Source of the DNA: Cellulomonas sp.
GTDB taxonomy: Bacteria; Actinomycetota; Actinomycetes; Actinomycetales; Cellulomonadaceae
Assembly (NCBI RefSeq): GCF_017744555.1
Contig: NZ_JAGIBD010000007.1
Span: forward strand, 129,446 to 193,445
DNA: 64,000 bases
Direction: 5' to 3'
Part shown: positions 9,291 through 18,955 of the stretch, piece by piece
How positions within the stretch are numbered: the stretch's first letter is position 1
Layout of the letters: the number at the start of each line of letters is the position of its first letter
Notes under the pieces: model-generated
What the model was told of the DNA's origin: nothing
The model's input: the letters and a program-made list of their open reading frames with translations, nothing else
Database searches by the model: none
Position numbers and translations under genes: made by a program

Positions 9291-10103
9291 GTGCTGACCA
9301 TCGCGAGCGTCAACGTCAACGGGATCCGGGCCGCCTTCAAGCGCGGCATGGGGGAGTGGCTGGAAGCCCGTCGGCCCGATGTGCTGCTGCTGCAGGAGGT
9401 CCGGGCGACCGACGAGATCCTCGCGGACCACCTGTCGAGCGACGAGTGGCACCTCGCGCACGAGGCGAGCGAGACGAAGGGCCGGGCAGGTGTGGCGATC
9501 GCGTCGCGGCTGCCGATGGACGCGATCCGCATCGGCCTGCGCACAGGCGTGACGGGCGACTCGGGCCGGTGGGTCGAGGCGGACCTCGCGCTCCCCGGGC
9601 ACGACGGTGCCCCGGCGCGCACACTCACGGTCGTGTCGACGTACCTGCACTCCGGCACGGTCGGGACGCCCTCGATGGACGAGAAGTACGCGTTCCTCGA
9701 CCACGTCACGTCGCGGCTCGCCGACATCGCCGAGCAGGGCGGCTACGCCGTCGTCGCGGGCGACGTGAACATCGCGCACCGCGAGGTCGACATCAAGAAC
9801 TGGAAGGGCAACCTCAAGTCCGCCGGCTTCCTGCCGCGCGAGCGCGCGTACCTGGACCGCTGGATCGACGACCTGGGGTGGCACGACCTGGGCCGCGAGC
9901 TCGGTGGCGACGGACCCGGGCCCTTCACGTGGTGGTCCTGGCGGGGGCAGGCGTTCGACAACGACGCGGGGTGGCGGATCGACTACCAGCTCGCCACGCC
10001 GGACCTCGCCGACGCCGCGGTCAGCGCGACCGTCGACCGGGCCGAGACGTACGCGGCGCGGTTCTCGGACCATGCGCCCGTGGTGGTCGTCTACGACCTC
10101 TGA
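9291..10103 (+). CDS. xthA: Exodeoxyribonuclease III (AP endonuclease)
   Basis: A 270-residue Mg-dependent exonuclease/AP endonuclease of base-excision repair. All active-site motifs are present: SVNVNGIRAA (Asn), LLLQEVRA (Glu), AGDVNIAH (Asp/Asn), the Trp-rich loop WWSWRGQAFDNDAGWRIDY and the final SDHAPVVV (Asp/His). GTG 9291 gives the usual start MLTIASVNVNG. GTG at 9276 is possible, with GGTGAGG upstream. It ends three bases from the stop of the convergent MFS gene, leaving no room for a separate terminator. Confidence 0.94.
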   Translation: MLTIASVNVNGIRAAFKRGMGEWLEARRPDVLLLQEVRATDEILADHLSSDEWHLAHEASETKGRAGVAIASRLPMDAIRIGLRTGVTGDSGRWVEADLALPGHDGAPARTLTVVSTYLHSGTVGTPSMDEKYAFLDHVTSRLADIAEQGGYAVVAGDVNIAHREVDIKNWKGNLKSAGFLPRERAYLDRWIDDLGWHDLGRELGGDGPGPFTWWSWRGQAFDNDAGWRIDYQLATPDLADAAVSATVDRAETYAARFSDHAPVVVVYDL

Positions 10104-10106
10104 CGG

Positions 10107-11489
10107 TCAGCCGACCGGCGGTTCGCCCGTGGTGCCCGCGGGGCCGCCCGGGGCGGTGTGCGGACTCGGGGTGGCGTCGAGGAGCGCGTCGTCCTCGGCG
10201 TCGTCGACCGCGTCTGCGGGCTCGTCGTGGGACGGGACGGGCAGCTCGCGCATGCGGAGCATCGGCGACAGGAGCACCGGCAGCGCGGCGACCAGCATGC
10301 CGATCGCGCCGACCCACAGCGTCGGGACCACGCCGGCGCGCGTGCCGAGCCAGCCGCCCAGCAGGCCGCCGATGGGCATGGTGCCCCAGACGATGAACCG
10401 CACGGACGCGTTCATGCGCCCGAGCAGCGCGGGTGGGCACAGCCGCTGCCGGAAGCTCACCTGGGCGACGTTGTAGACGACCACCGCGAAGTAGAACGTC
10501 ACGCCGCTGGCGATGAGCAGCACCTGCGGGTCGATCGACGTCGACGCCGACAGCGGGATGAGCGCGTACGTCGGGAAGCAGAGCAGGGCGGACAGCGGGA
10601 TGATCCGGCCCTCGCCGACCCAGCGTGCCAGCCGGTCGGCGACGACGGCGCCCACGAGCCCGCCGATCGCGGAGGCCGACAGGACGGTGCCCCACGCGGC
10701 CGTGCCGAGGTCGAGCGTGCGGAGCACGTAGATCGCGGTGACGGCGCCGGCGATCGAGTTGAACAGGTTGGACAGCGACGTGCACGCGACGATCCGGCGC
10801 AGCAGCGGCTGGCGGACGACGAAGGAGAGGCCCTCGGCGATCTCGGTCTTGAGCGGGCGCCGGGTCTCGGGGGCCGGTGGCGTCTCCTCGTGCGTGATGC
10901 GTCCCACCGCGAACGCGGAGACCAGGTACGTGACGACGTTGATGCCGATGAGCGCGGGTGCCGTCACGACGCGCAGCAGCACGCCGCCGAGGGCCGGAGC
11001 CGCGATCTGCGCGACCGACTGCGTGGCCTGCAGCTTGGAGTTGCCTTCGACGATGTGGTCGAGCCCGACGAGGCCGGGCACGTAGCTCTGGTGCGCGACG
11101 TCGAAGAACACGCTCGCGGCGCTGACCACCAGGCCGGCGCCGATGAGCAGCCACATCGACGCGTTGCCCGTGACCGCGGCCGCGACGACGACCGCGAGCA
11201 CGACGGCCCGCACGAGGTCGGACACGATGAGCACCTTGCGCTTGCGCATCCGGTCGACCCACGCGCCCGCCGGCAGGCCGATGACGAGGAACGCTGCGGT
11301 CTCGGCGGCGGTGAGGGCACCCATCTGCCACTCGGTCGCGGCGAGGTGCTGCACCGCGTAGACGGGGAGCGCGAGGCCGGTGAGCTGCGCACCGAGCTGG
11401 CCGAACGCGTCGCCGGTCCACAGTCGGCGGAAGTCGGCGTGGTGGATCAGCGACCGGTGGGTCGTGGCGGGGGGCGTCGTGGTGCTCAC
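10107..11489 (-). CDS. MFS transporter (MFS_3/enterobactin exporter-like)
   Basis: A 460-residue transporter with about twelve hydrophobic helices. The N-terminal FRRLWTGDAFGQLGAQLTGLALP and the cytoplasmic loop WVDRMRKRKVLIVSDLVRA are typical of the MFS_3 subgroup of drug and siderophore exporters. An acidic tail (ADAVDDAEDDALLDATPS) follows the last helix. GTG 11489 (MSTTTPPATTHRS) is preferred to the upstream start at 11525, which would run through the operator. It is divergent from an ArsR-like regulator with an inverted repeat between them, implying ligand-induced export. The substrate is unknown. Confidence 0.88.
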   Translation of the reverse strand: MSTTTPPATTHRSLIHHADFRRLWTGDAFGQLGAQLTGLALPVYAVQHLAATEWQMGALTAAETAAFLVIGLPAGAWVDRMRKRKVLIVSDLVRAVVLAVVVAAAVTGNASMWLLIGAGLVVSAASVFFDVAHQSYVPGLVGLDHIVEGNSKLQATQSVAQIAAPALGGVLLRVVTAPALIGINVVTYLVSAFAVGRITHEETPPAPETRRPLKTEIAEGLSFVVRQPLLRRIVACTSLSNLFNSIAGAVTAIYVLRTLDLGTAAWGTVLSASAIGGLVGAVVADRLARWVGEGRIIPLSALLCFPTYALIPLSASTSIDPQVLLIASGVTFYFAVVVYNVAQVSFRQRLCPPALLGRMNASVRFIVWGTMPIGGLLGGWLGTRAGVVPTLWVGAIGMLVAALPVLLSPMLRMRELPVPSHDEPADAVDDAEDDALLDATPSPHTAPGGPAGTTGEPPVG

Positions 11490-11508
11490 GGAGCCAGGAT
11501 GGACGAAG

Positions 11509-11528
11509 TGATTGGGATAAGTCAATCA
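11509..11528. promoter_or_regulatory. Putative ArsR operator between MFS and regulator genes
   Basis: TGATTG (11509-11514) and CAATCA (11523-11528) form a perfect inverted repeat with an 8-base AT-richer centre. It is the only low-GC patch in the divergent spacer, 20 bases from the MFS start and 17 from the regulator start. A dimeric winged-helix regulator site is inferred. Confidence 0.6.
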
Positions 11529-11544
11529 GTGAGAGGATGGGCGC

Positions 11545-12174
11545 ATGACAGCGGTCCAGCCCGAGCCCCGGCGAACGTCCGAGCCCGCGTCCGTGCCAAG
11601 GTCGAACCCCGAGCCGGCGACGTCGACCGCCGCCGACCGCGACGCGGACGCCCGCGCCCTCGCGTCGACCCTGCGCATCCGCATCCTGCGGCTCTGCCTC
11701 GACGAGGCGCTCACCAACCGAGAGATCGCGGCCCGGCTCGACAAGAACCCCGCGACCGTCCTGCACCACGTCCGTACGCTCGTCGACCGCGGGTTCCTCG
11801 TCGCCGAGCCCGTCCGGCGCGGCGCTCGCGGATCACGGGAGGTCCCGTACCGGGCGACCCGCAAGTCCTGGCGCACACCGGGCGGGTCGGGCCAGACGCG
11901 CGTGCTCGTGGACGCGTTCCTCGAGGAGCTCGCCCTCGTGCCGGACCTCGACGCCGTCCAGTCCGCCCGGCTCGGCCTCCGGCTCGACGAGGCCGGTCAC
12001 GCGGAGCTCACCGACCGCGTGAACGCCCTGCTCGAGGAGTTCGCGGCCCGTCCGATCGACCCGGACGGCCGGCCGTACTCGCTGTTCTACGTGCTGCACG
12101 AGGACGTGACGCGCGGCTCGCTGCGTCCGCGGGAGGCGGCGGAGCAGGACGGGTCGGACGAGAGCGCCGGCTGA
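11545..12174 (+). CDS. ArsR-like winged-helix regulator
   Basis: A 209-residue regulator. After a low-complexity N-terminal 30 residues, the winged helix runs from about residue 35 to 100: LRIRILRLCLDEALTNREIA, then ARLDKNPATVLHHVRTLVDRGFLV and the wing. The remaining half (LVDAFLEELALVPDLDAV onward) is probably a ligand-binding or dimer region seen in actinomycete members of this group. No metal-binding cysteine cluster is present, so arsenic or metal sensing is unlikely. It is divergent from the MFS exporter across an operator-like repeat and probably represses both. Confidence 0.88.
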   Translation: MTAVQPEPRRTSEPASVPRSNPEPATSTAADRDADARALASTLRIRILRLCLDEALTNREIAARLDKNPATVLHHVRTLVDRGFLVAEPVRRGARGSREVPYRATRKSWRTPGGSGQTRVLVDAFLEELALVPDLDAVQSARLGLRLDEAGHAELTDRVNALLEEFAARPIDPDGRPYSLFYVLHEDVTRGSLRPREAAEQDGSDESAG

Positions 12175-12236
12175 CGGCGGAGGCCCAGGCCGGCGCTCCC
12201 CGGGGGAGGTCGGCCCGGGCCCCGGGTGAGCGGCGC

Positions 12237-13481
12237 TCAGTACCGGATGGCGTCGATGACCTTGACCCGCACGGCGACGGTCGCGGGGATGATCCCCGCC
12301 AGCGCGCCGACGGCCGTCGCGCACGCCATACCGACGAGGGCGGCCGACACCGGGAACGGCGGCATGTCCGCGATCTGGCTGCCGAACACCCGCTCGATCG
12401 GGATGTTCTTGATGATCGCGACCGCGATCACGACCCCGACGAGCCCGGCGACGACGGTCGCGACGACCGACTCGAGCATGACCCCGAAGAACACCCGCCC
12501 GGACGTCGCGCCGAACGACCGCCGGATGCCGATCTCGCGGATCCGGTACCGCACGGTGACGAGCGCGATGTTCACCAGGCCGAGCCCGCCGAGGAGCAGG
12601 GCGAACCCACCGACGCCGATGCCGACCCACTTCGTCGCCCGCCCGATCGGGTCACGCCCGTCGCCGTTGGGTGACACGTCGACGCCCCAGCCGGGGACCG
12701 ACGAGGAGACGTCGTGCTCGATCGCGTCGGCGAGCTCGGTGGCCGACCCCGTCGGGACCCAGACCTGCATCATCGGGTACGACTGCATCATGTTCGCCGC
12801 GGCCTGCCCGGTGGTGGCCTGTCCGGGCGGTCCCGCGTTGCCGTCGGACCCGATCCACCGGTGCAGCTGGTCGTACAGGACGTACGCCATCGGCTCGGCC
12901 TCGGGCCAGTCGTTCCTCATCACACCGACGACGGTCGCGCGGACCGGCGCCTCGCCGCCGAGCTGCACGGTCGGATGGCTGGACAGGTCGGTCAGCCCGA
13001 ACGCGGTGAGGAACGACTCGTTGACCACGAGGGTCGGGGCGAATGCCTCGGCGTCGGCGTCGGTGAACCAGCGGCCCTGGGACGGGACGGTCCGGTTGAT
13101 CACCGCGTAGTCCGGGTCCACGACCGTCACCTGGAGCTGGCGGGTGCCGTCCGGGAACCGCGCGAGCACCTGGTTCCACTCCTGGCGGCTCGAGTACTCG
13201 ATGGAGTACCGGTCGAGCACCTGCGCGAACACGGCATCCACGTCGGTCGTCATCGTCGCGTCCGGGCCCTGGGGGTACACCTGCACCGTGAGCGTGATCT
13301 GCCGGCCCATGCTCCGGTCGGCGTCCTCCTGGAACGCCTGCTTGAGCATCGACACCGCCGCCGTGACCCCGGTGATTGCGGCGACCGCGCACGCGACGCC
13401 GATGAGCGCGAGCAGCACCCGCAGCTTGTGGATGCGCAGCTCGTCCCACGCCTCGACGAGCGCGCCGACGACGCCGGTCAT
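12237..13481 (-). CDS. MacB-like ABC transporter permease (FtsX domain)
   Basis: A 414-residue permease with one N-terminal helix (about 18-42) and a large extracytoplasmic MacB-type domain (about 45-285). Three C-terminal helices form the FtsX core, with the characteristic loop RIREIGIRRSFGATSGRVF. It ends in VRVKVIDAIRY, as MacB permeases do (KPIEALRY type). The ATG at 13481 overlaps the ATPase stop (ATGA). With the adaptor and ATPase it makes a tripartite-like efflux or lipoprotein/antimicrobial-peptide exporter; the substrate is unknown. Confidence 0.9.
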   Translation of the reverse strand: MTGVVGALVEAWDELRIHKLRVLLALIGVACAVAAITGVTAAVSMLKQAFQEDADRSMGRQITLTVQVYPQGPDATMTTDVDAVFAQVLDRYSIEYSSRQEWNQVLARFPDGTRQLQVTVVDPDYAVINRTVPSQGRWFTDADAEAFAPTLVVNESFLTAFGLTDLSSHPTVQLGGEAPVRATVVGVMRNDWPEAEPMAYVLYDQLHRWIGSDGNAGPPGQATTGQAAANMMQSYPMMQVWVPTGSATELADAIEHDVSSSVPGWGVDVSPNGDGRDPIGRATKWVGIGVGGFALLLGGLGLVNIALVTVRYRIREIGIRRSFGATSGRVFFGVMLESVVATVVAGLVGVVIAVAIIKNIPIERVFGSQIADMPPFPVSAALVGMACATAVGALAGIIPATVAVRVKVIDAIRY

Positions 13482-14401
13482 GCGCGGGCCCCGTCCTCGT
13501 CGCGCCCGAAGCCCAGCTCGGCGCGAAGGTCGCCGCCCAGGTCGGAGACCAGGTCGGAGCCCAGCTCGGCGCCGAGGTCGGAGCCCTGGCCGGCGCCGAG
13601 GTCGCCGCGCCGGTCGGGGCCCAGGTCGACGCCCGTCGGCAGCAGGCGCCGCTCTGCGACGGCCGAGCGGTCCGCGACGAGCGTCGGCACGTCGCCGACC
13701 CAGTCGCTGTCGCGGTCGAGGCGGATAGGGACGAGAACGCCGTCGGTGAGCCGGTACTGCCGTTCGGCGCGCGCCGCGACGGCGAGGTCGTGCGTGATGG
13801 TCACGAGCGCGGCGCCGGTCTGCGACGCGATCTCGTCGAGCAGGTCCATGACCTCGCCGCCGGTCTCGACGTCGAGCGCACCCGTCGGCTCGTCGGCGAG
13901 GATCACGCGCGGGCCGCGGACGAGCGCGCGGGCGATCGCGACGCGCTGCTGCTCGCCGCCGGACAGCTTCTCGGGCATGGTGTCGAGCCGGTCGCCGAGC
14001 CCGACGCGGGTGAGCATCTCCGCGGCGAGTCGCGTGCGCGACCAGAACTGCCGTCCGCGGGCGTAGAGCAGGGGAGCGGTGACGTTCTCGAGCGCCGTGC
14101 GTCCGGGCAGCAGGTTGAACTGCTGGAAGACGAACCCGAAGTCGCGGCCGCGACGGCGGGTGCGCGCGCGGTTCGACAGGCGCGCGATCGGCACGCCCTC
14201 GAGCAGGTACTCGCCCGAGGTCGGCGCGTCGAGCAGCCCGAGGATGTTGAGCAGCGTCGACTTGCCGGTGCCCGACCGGCCGACGACCGCGACGTGCTCG
14301 CCCGCGCCGACCGTGAGCGTGACGCCCTGCAGGATGTGCAGCATCCGGTCGTCGGGCAGCCGGACCGACCGGGTGACGTCGGTGAGCTCGAGGAGGCTCA
14401 T
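13478..14401 (-). CDS. MacB-like ABC transporter ATP-binding protein
   Basis: A 307-residue ATPase. Walker A GRSGTGKST (near residue 40), Q-loop FQQFNLLPG, signature LSGGEQQRVAIARAL, Walker B VILADEPTG and the H-loop TITHD are all intact. It belongs to the LolD/MacB subgroup. Unusually, about 80 residues follow the normal end of the domain. Its last 45 form a low-complexity run built on DLG/ELG units (GDLGAGQGSDLGAELGSDL), encoded by a degenerate 12-bp periodicity. ATG 14401 overlaps the adaptor stop; an upstream extension to 14446 lies inside that gene. Confidence 0.92.
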   Translation of the reverse strand: MSLLELTDVTRSVRLPDDRMLHILQGVTLTVGAGEHVAVVGRSGTGKSTLLNILGLLDAPTSGEYLLEGVPIARLSNRARTRRRGRDFGFVFQQFNLLPGRTALENVTAPLLYARGRQFWSRTRLAAEMLTRVGLGDRLDTMPEKLSGGEQQRVAIARALVRGPRVILADEPTGALDVETGGEVMDLLDEIASQTGAALVTITHDLAVAARAERQYRLTDGVLVPIRLDRDSDWVGDVPTLVADRSAVAERRLLPTGVDLGPDRRGDLGAGQGSDLGAELGSDLVSDLGGDLRAELGFGRDEDGARA

Positions 14402-15435
14402 CCGGCGCACATGCTCGGGTCGTAGGTCTTCGAGCTCGGGTCGCACGGGTCGCCGCCCGCACCACCGGGCACGGGGATGAACTGCAGGATCTCGTCGCCC
14501 GCTGCGAGGCCAGACGTGATCTGCACGTTCTCGCCGTCGGTGAGCCCGAGCCCGACCTCGCGCTTCTCGTTGGTCCCGTCGGGTCCGACGACCCAGACGT
14601 TGCCCTTCTGCACGGTGCCCTGCACCGACGTGACGGGCACGACGACGGCGTCCGCCGCGGTGCCGTTGGTGATCGCGAGCGTGGCGCCGAGGCCCGCGAA
14701 CGCGGTGACGCCGGCGGGGACCGCGCAGCTGACCGTCCCGGACGCCGGGGTCTGCGCGCCCGGGTCGGCGTTCGGGTCGGGCTGCTGCGACGTCGTGGCG
14801 GCCGCGCCGATCTTGACGCCCGTGCAGTCGAACGGCGCGGGTCCGCCGTTGAGCGTGACCGTGGCCTGCGACGGCGCGCCGATGAGCCGGTACTGCTGGT
14901 CGGGCGTGAGCGTGCCACTGACGGACAGCGTGCCCGGCGCGATGGTGCCGATCTGGTCGCCGACGGCCACGACCTGGTCCTTGAGCGTCGGCAGGCTCAG
15001 TGTGCCGGCGACCTTGGCCTTCACGGTCTCGATCGTCACCTTGGGCGCGCGCTCGGTCGTCGTCTGCTCGCCCGTCTCGGCGTTCGTCGTCACGACGGGG
15101 TCCTGTGGGGTCTCCTGGCGGATCTGGAGGATCGGGGTGTCGACGGCCACGACGTCGCCGTCCTTGGCGAGCAGCTTCGAGACGGTGCCCGCGAGCGTCG
15201 CGCGGACCACGACCGCCGGGTCCGCGACGACGCTCGCCTGCACGGTGACGGCGTTGGTCACGGTGCCGGTCGCGACCTGGACCGTCGGCTCGACGAGCTG
15301 CCCGGTCGGGTGCAGCGACGTGTCTTCGGTCTCGACGGACGCGCCGTTGAAGGCGATCTTGACGAGCGTGGCGGCGATGACGGCCCAGATGAGTATCCGG
15401 AGCGTCGGGAAGATGTACCTGCGGGTGACCCCCAT
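14398..15435 (-). CDS. HlyD/MacA-like membrane-fusion adaptor
   Basis: A 345-residue protein with one N-terminal helix (IFPTLRILIWAVIAATLVKI, about 8-27). A secreted biotinyl-lipoyl-like barrel follows (VVRATLAGTVSKLLAKDGDVV), then an extended insertion and a C-terminal beta domain containing VPVTSVQGTVQKGNVWVV. It ends with two Cys (GGDPCDPSSKTYDPSMCAG) that could form a disulfide. In Gram-positive bacteria such adaptors pair with MacB-like permeases. ATG 15435 is chosen for GAGGAG ten bases upstream. It is the first gene of the operon, and the spacer 15436-15681 holds its promoter but no clear gene. Confidence 0.87.
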   Translation of the reverse strand: MGVTRRYIFPTLRILIWAVIAATLVKIAFNGASVETEDTSLHPTGQLVEPTVQVATGTVTNAVTVQASVVADPAVVVRATLAGTVSKLLAKDGDVVAVDTPILQIRQETPQDPVVTTNAETGEQTTTERAPKVTIETVKAKVAGTLSLPTLKDQVVAVGDQIGTIAPGTLSVSGTLTPDQQYRLIGAPSQATVTLNGGPAPFDCTGVKIGAAATTSQQPDPNADPGAQTPASGTVSCAVPAGVTAFAGLGATLAITNGTAADAVVVPVTSVQGTVQKGNVWVVGPDGTNEKREVGLGLTDGENVQITSGLAAGDEILQFIPVPGGAGGDPCDPSSKTYDPSMCAG

Positions 15436-15681
15436 GGGGCGGAACTCCTCGCGTCGTGCGGCGGGCGCGGACGGGTGGTGCAGCCGCACGCTAGCGGCGG
15501 CGCGGTGACCTGCGGATCCACCCGGGGGAGGATGCGTGGGGTTACCGCGTGGACGACACTACTGCGCGATGCGCTGTAGATGTGTCGGTTTGGCCCGCGA
15601 GCATCTCGTCGACGCGGCAGGGTCCGCCGCACGGCGCGCGGGCGCCCGTGAGCGCCGCCCGCCGTCACCGCGAAGAGGGCG

Positions 15682-16892
<1,211 letters not shown>

Positions 16893-16896
<4 letters not shown>

Positions 16897-18083
16897 GCGA
16901 GCTCCTTCAGCCGGGCCGCGATCTTCTCGGGCGTCGTGTCGCTGATCCAGGCGCCGGCGCCGGACTCGACGCCCGCGAGGTACTTGAGCTTGTGCGGGGC
17001 GCGCAGCACCGAGATGACCTCGAGGTGCAGGCGGGAGACGTCGCGGCCCTCGCCGACCGGGGCCTGGTGCCACCCGGAGATGTAGGGCAGCGGGATGCTC
17101 GTACCGTCGTCCTCGAAGAACCGGTCGAGCCGGTCCAGCAGGGTCAGGTACGTGGTCGCGAGGTCGGCGCGCTCGTCGTCCGTCAGTGCCGGGAGGTCCG
17201 GCACGTCGCGGCGCGGGGCCAGGTGCACCTCGACGGGCCAGCGCGCGGCGAACGGCACGTACGCGACCCAGTGCTCCGACTCGAGCACGACGCGCTCGCC
17301 GTGCTCGAGCTCGGCGTCGAGCACGTCGCGGCCCAGCAGGCGGCCGGTCGCGGCGTGGTGCGCACGGGCCTGCTCGAGCATCCGCGTCGTCCGCGGCGTG
17401 AGGTACGGGAACGCGTAGATCTGCCCGTGCGGGTGGTGCAGCGTGACGCCGATCTCCTTGCCGCGGTTCTCGAAGACGAACACCTCCTCGATCCCGGGCA
17501 GCGCGCCCAGGGCGGCGGTGCGGTCCGCCCACGCCTCGATGATCGTGCGCATGCGGCGCGGGCCGACGGTGCGCAGCGACTGCGTGGGGTCGGCGGAGAA
17601 GCAGACGACCTCGCAGCGACCGGCGGCGGGGCGGACGGTCCACAGCGGCTCGTCGTCGCGGTGGCGCTCTGCGTCGGTCGCGCCCGGCACGGCGAGCAGC
17701 GACGGGAAGCGGTTCTCGAACACCACCACGTCGTAGTCCTCGGCCGGGATCTCGCCGTCCTGGTACGTGGCGCCGGGCCGCGCGGGGGCCAGGGGGTTCG
17801 CGTCGGCGGGCGGCAGGAACGTGCGGTTCATGCGGTGCGCCGCGATGGCGATCCACTCGCCGGTCAGCGGGTCGCGACGCAGCTCGGGGCCGGTGACGGG
17901 CTGCGGCACGCCGTGCTCGTCGGGCACGGGCGCGAACCGGTCCGGGAGCGGGCGGGGGTCGTCGAGCCGCCGCGTCTGCGCGCCCGACACGTACGGCTCG
18001 GTGTCGTCGAAGTAGATGAGCTCGCGGCCGTCCGCGAGGTGGGTCGTGGTCTTGCGCACGTCGGCGGTCACTGCAGGTGTCAC
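16893..18083 (-). CDS. galT: Galactose-1-phosphate uridylyltransferase
   Basis: A 396-residue Leloir enzyme exchanging UMP between UDP-glucose and galactose-1-phosphate. The nucleophile motif HHPHGQIYAFPY is present, with the second histidine of HPH as the uridylylated residue. ENRFPSLL, the early RDPLTGEWIAIAAHRMNR and the C-terminal LHLEVISVLRAPHKLKYLAG are also conserved. GTG 18083 overlaps the stop of the DeoR gene (GTGA), and the 3' end overlaps galK. A longer frame to 18653 lies wholly inside the regulator and is rejected. Confidence 0.95.
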
Positions 18084-18880
18084 TGTGCGGCTCCGAGGGG
18101 GGCGAGCGTGAGGTGGGTGGGCAGGTCGCAGAGGCGTCGACGTACCTCGTCGGGCAGGCCGTCGTCGGTGAGCAGGGTGTCGACCTCGTCGAGCGGGGCG
18201 ATGCGGGCGAGCCCGACGACGCCCCACTTGGTGTGGTCGGCGAGCACAGTCGTGGCCGCGGCGCTCGCCATGAGGGCACGGTCGGTGGCGGCCTCGGCGA
18301 GGTTCGGGGTCGTGAGCCCGTCGGCGTCGAGGCCGTGCACGCCCAGGTAGGCCCGGTCGACGCGCAGGTGCGCGAGGGTCGCGTCGGCGACCGGGCCGAC
18401 GAGCGCGTCCGACGGCGTCCGCACGCCGCCCGTGAGGATGACCTCGAGGCCGGCGGACGACGGCGCGTGGTGCAGCACGTCGGCGACGCGCAGGCCGTTC
18501 GTCACGACCGTGAGCGGGCGCAGGCCGACGTCCGCCGCGAGGAGCTCGGCGAGCAGGTACGTGGTGGTCCCGGCGGACAGCGCGATCGCCTGGCCCGGTT
18601 CGACGGTCGCGGCGGCGGCCCGGGCGATCGCCTGCTTCTCGGGCCCGGACCACTCGCGCTTCGCGTCGAACCCGGGTTCGTCGGTCGGGCGGCCCGCGGC
18701 GTCCGGCGCGACCGCCCCGCCGTGCACGCGGCGGACCAGGCCGGCGCGCGCGAGCTCGGCGATGTCCCGCCGGATCGTCATGTCCGAGACGTCGAGGCTC
18801 TCGACGAGGTCGGCGACGCGGGCGGCGCCGTGCAGGCGCACGGCGGCGAGGATCTGCTCCTGGCGTTGCGTGGCCAACAC
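18080..18880 (-). CDS. DeoR-family regulator of the gal operon
   Basis: A 266-residue DeoR/GlpR regulator. The N-terminal helix-turn-helix has RQEQILAAVRLHGAARVADL and SDMTIRRDIAELARAGLVRR. The C-terminal sugar-phosphate sensor domain includes VTNGLRVADVL, ILTGGV and LADHTKWGVVGLA, whose Asp/Lys bind phosphate in relatives. It is the first gene of the DeoR-galT-galK operon, with GTGA overlaps, so autoregulation with galactose-1-phosphate or a related sugar phosphate as inducer is plausible. The GTG at 18880 gives MLATQRQEQ, the normal family start. Confidence 0.93.
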   Translation of the reverse strand: MLATQRQEQILAAVRLHGAARVADLVESLDVSDMTIRRDIAELARAGLVRRVHGGAVAPDAAGRPTDEPGFDAKREWSGPEKQAIARAAAATVEPGQAIALSAGTTTYLLAELLAADVGLRPLTVVTNGLRVADVLHHAPSSAGLEVILTGGVRTPSDALVGPVADATLAHLRVDRAYLGVHGLDADGLTTPNLAEAATDRALMASAAATTVLADHTKWGVVGLARIAPLDEVDTLLTDDGLPDEVRRRLCDLPTHLTLAPLGAAQ

Positions 18881-18901
18881 CCGGACATCATCGCACCGGA
18901 T

Positions 18902-18920
18902 CGAACATAAACCAACACGG
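18902..18920 (-). promoter_or_regulatory. Putative DeoR operator
   Basis: An AT-rich island in GC-rich DNA just upstream of the deoR-galTK start. AACA occurs at 18904-18907 and 18914-18917, a direct repeat at 10 bp. DeoR-type proteins commonly bind such TGTT direct repeats, so autoregulation is inferred. Confidence 0.45.
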
Positions 18921-18955
18921 CGCGCGCGGACGCCGCGACGCGGCAGGTCAGCCGC

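Noticed and set aside
10107-12174. Arsenic or metal resistance unit (ArsR plus transporter, and the second ArsR at 57999-58283)
   Set aside because: Neither regulator has the metal-binding cysteine motif, and no arsenate reductase, Acr3 or ArsB is present.
15436-15681. Small gene between the adaptor and galK
   Set aside because: No frame has a plausible start with ribosome binding site or leaderless promoter, and nothing beyond the operon promoter region is supported.
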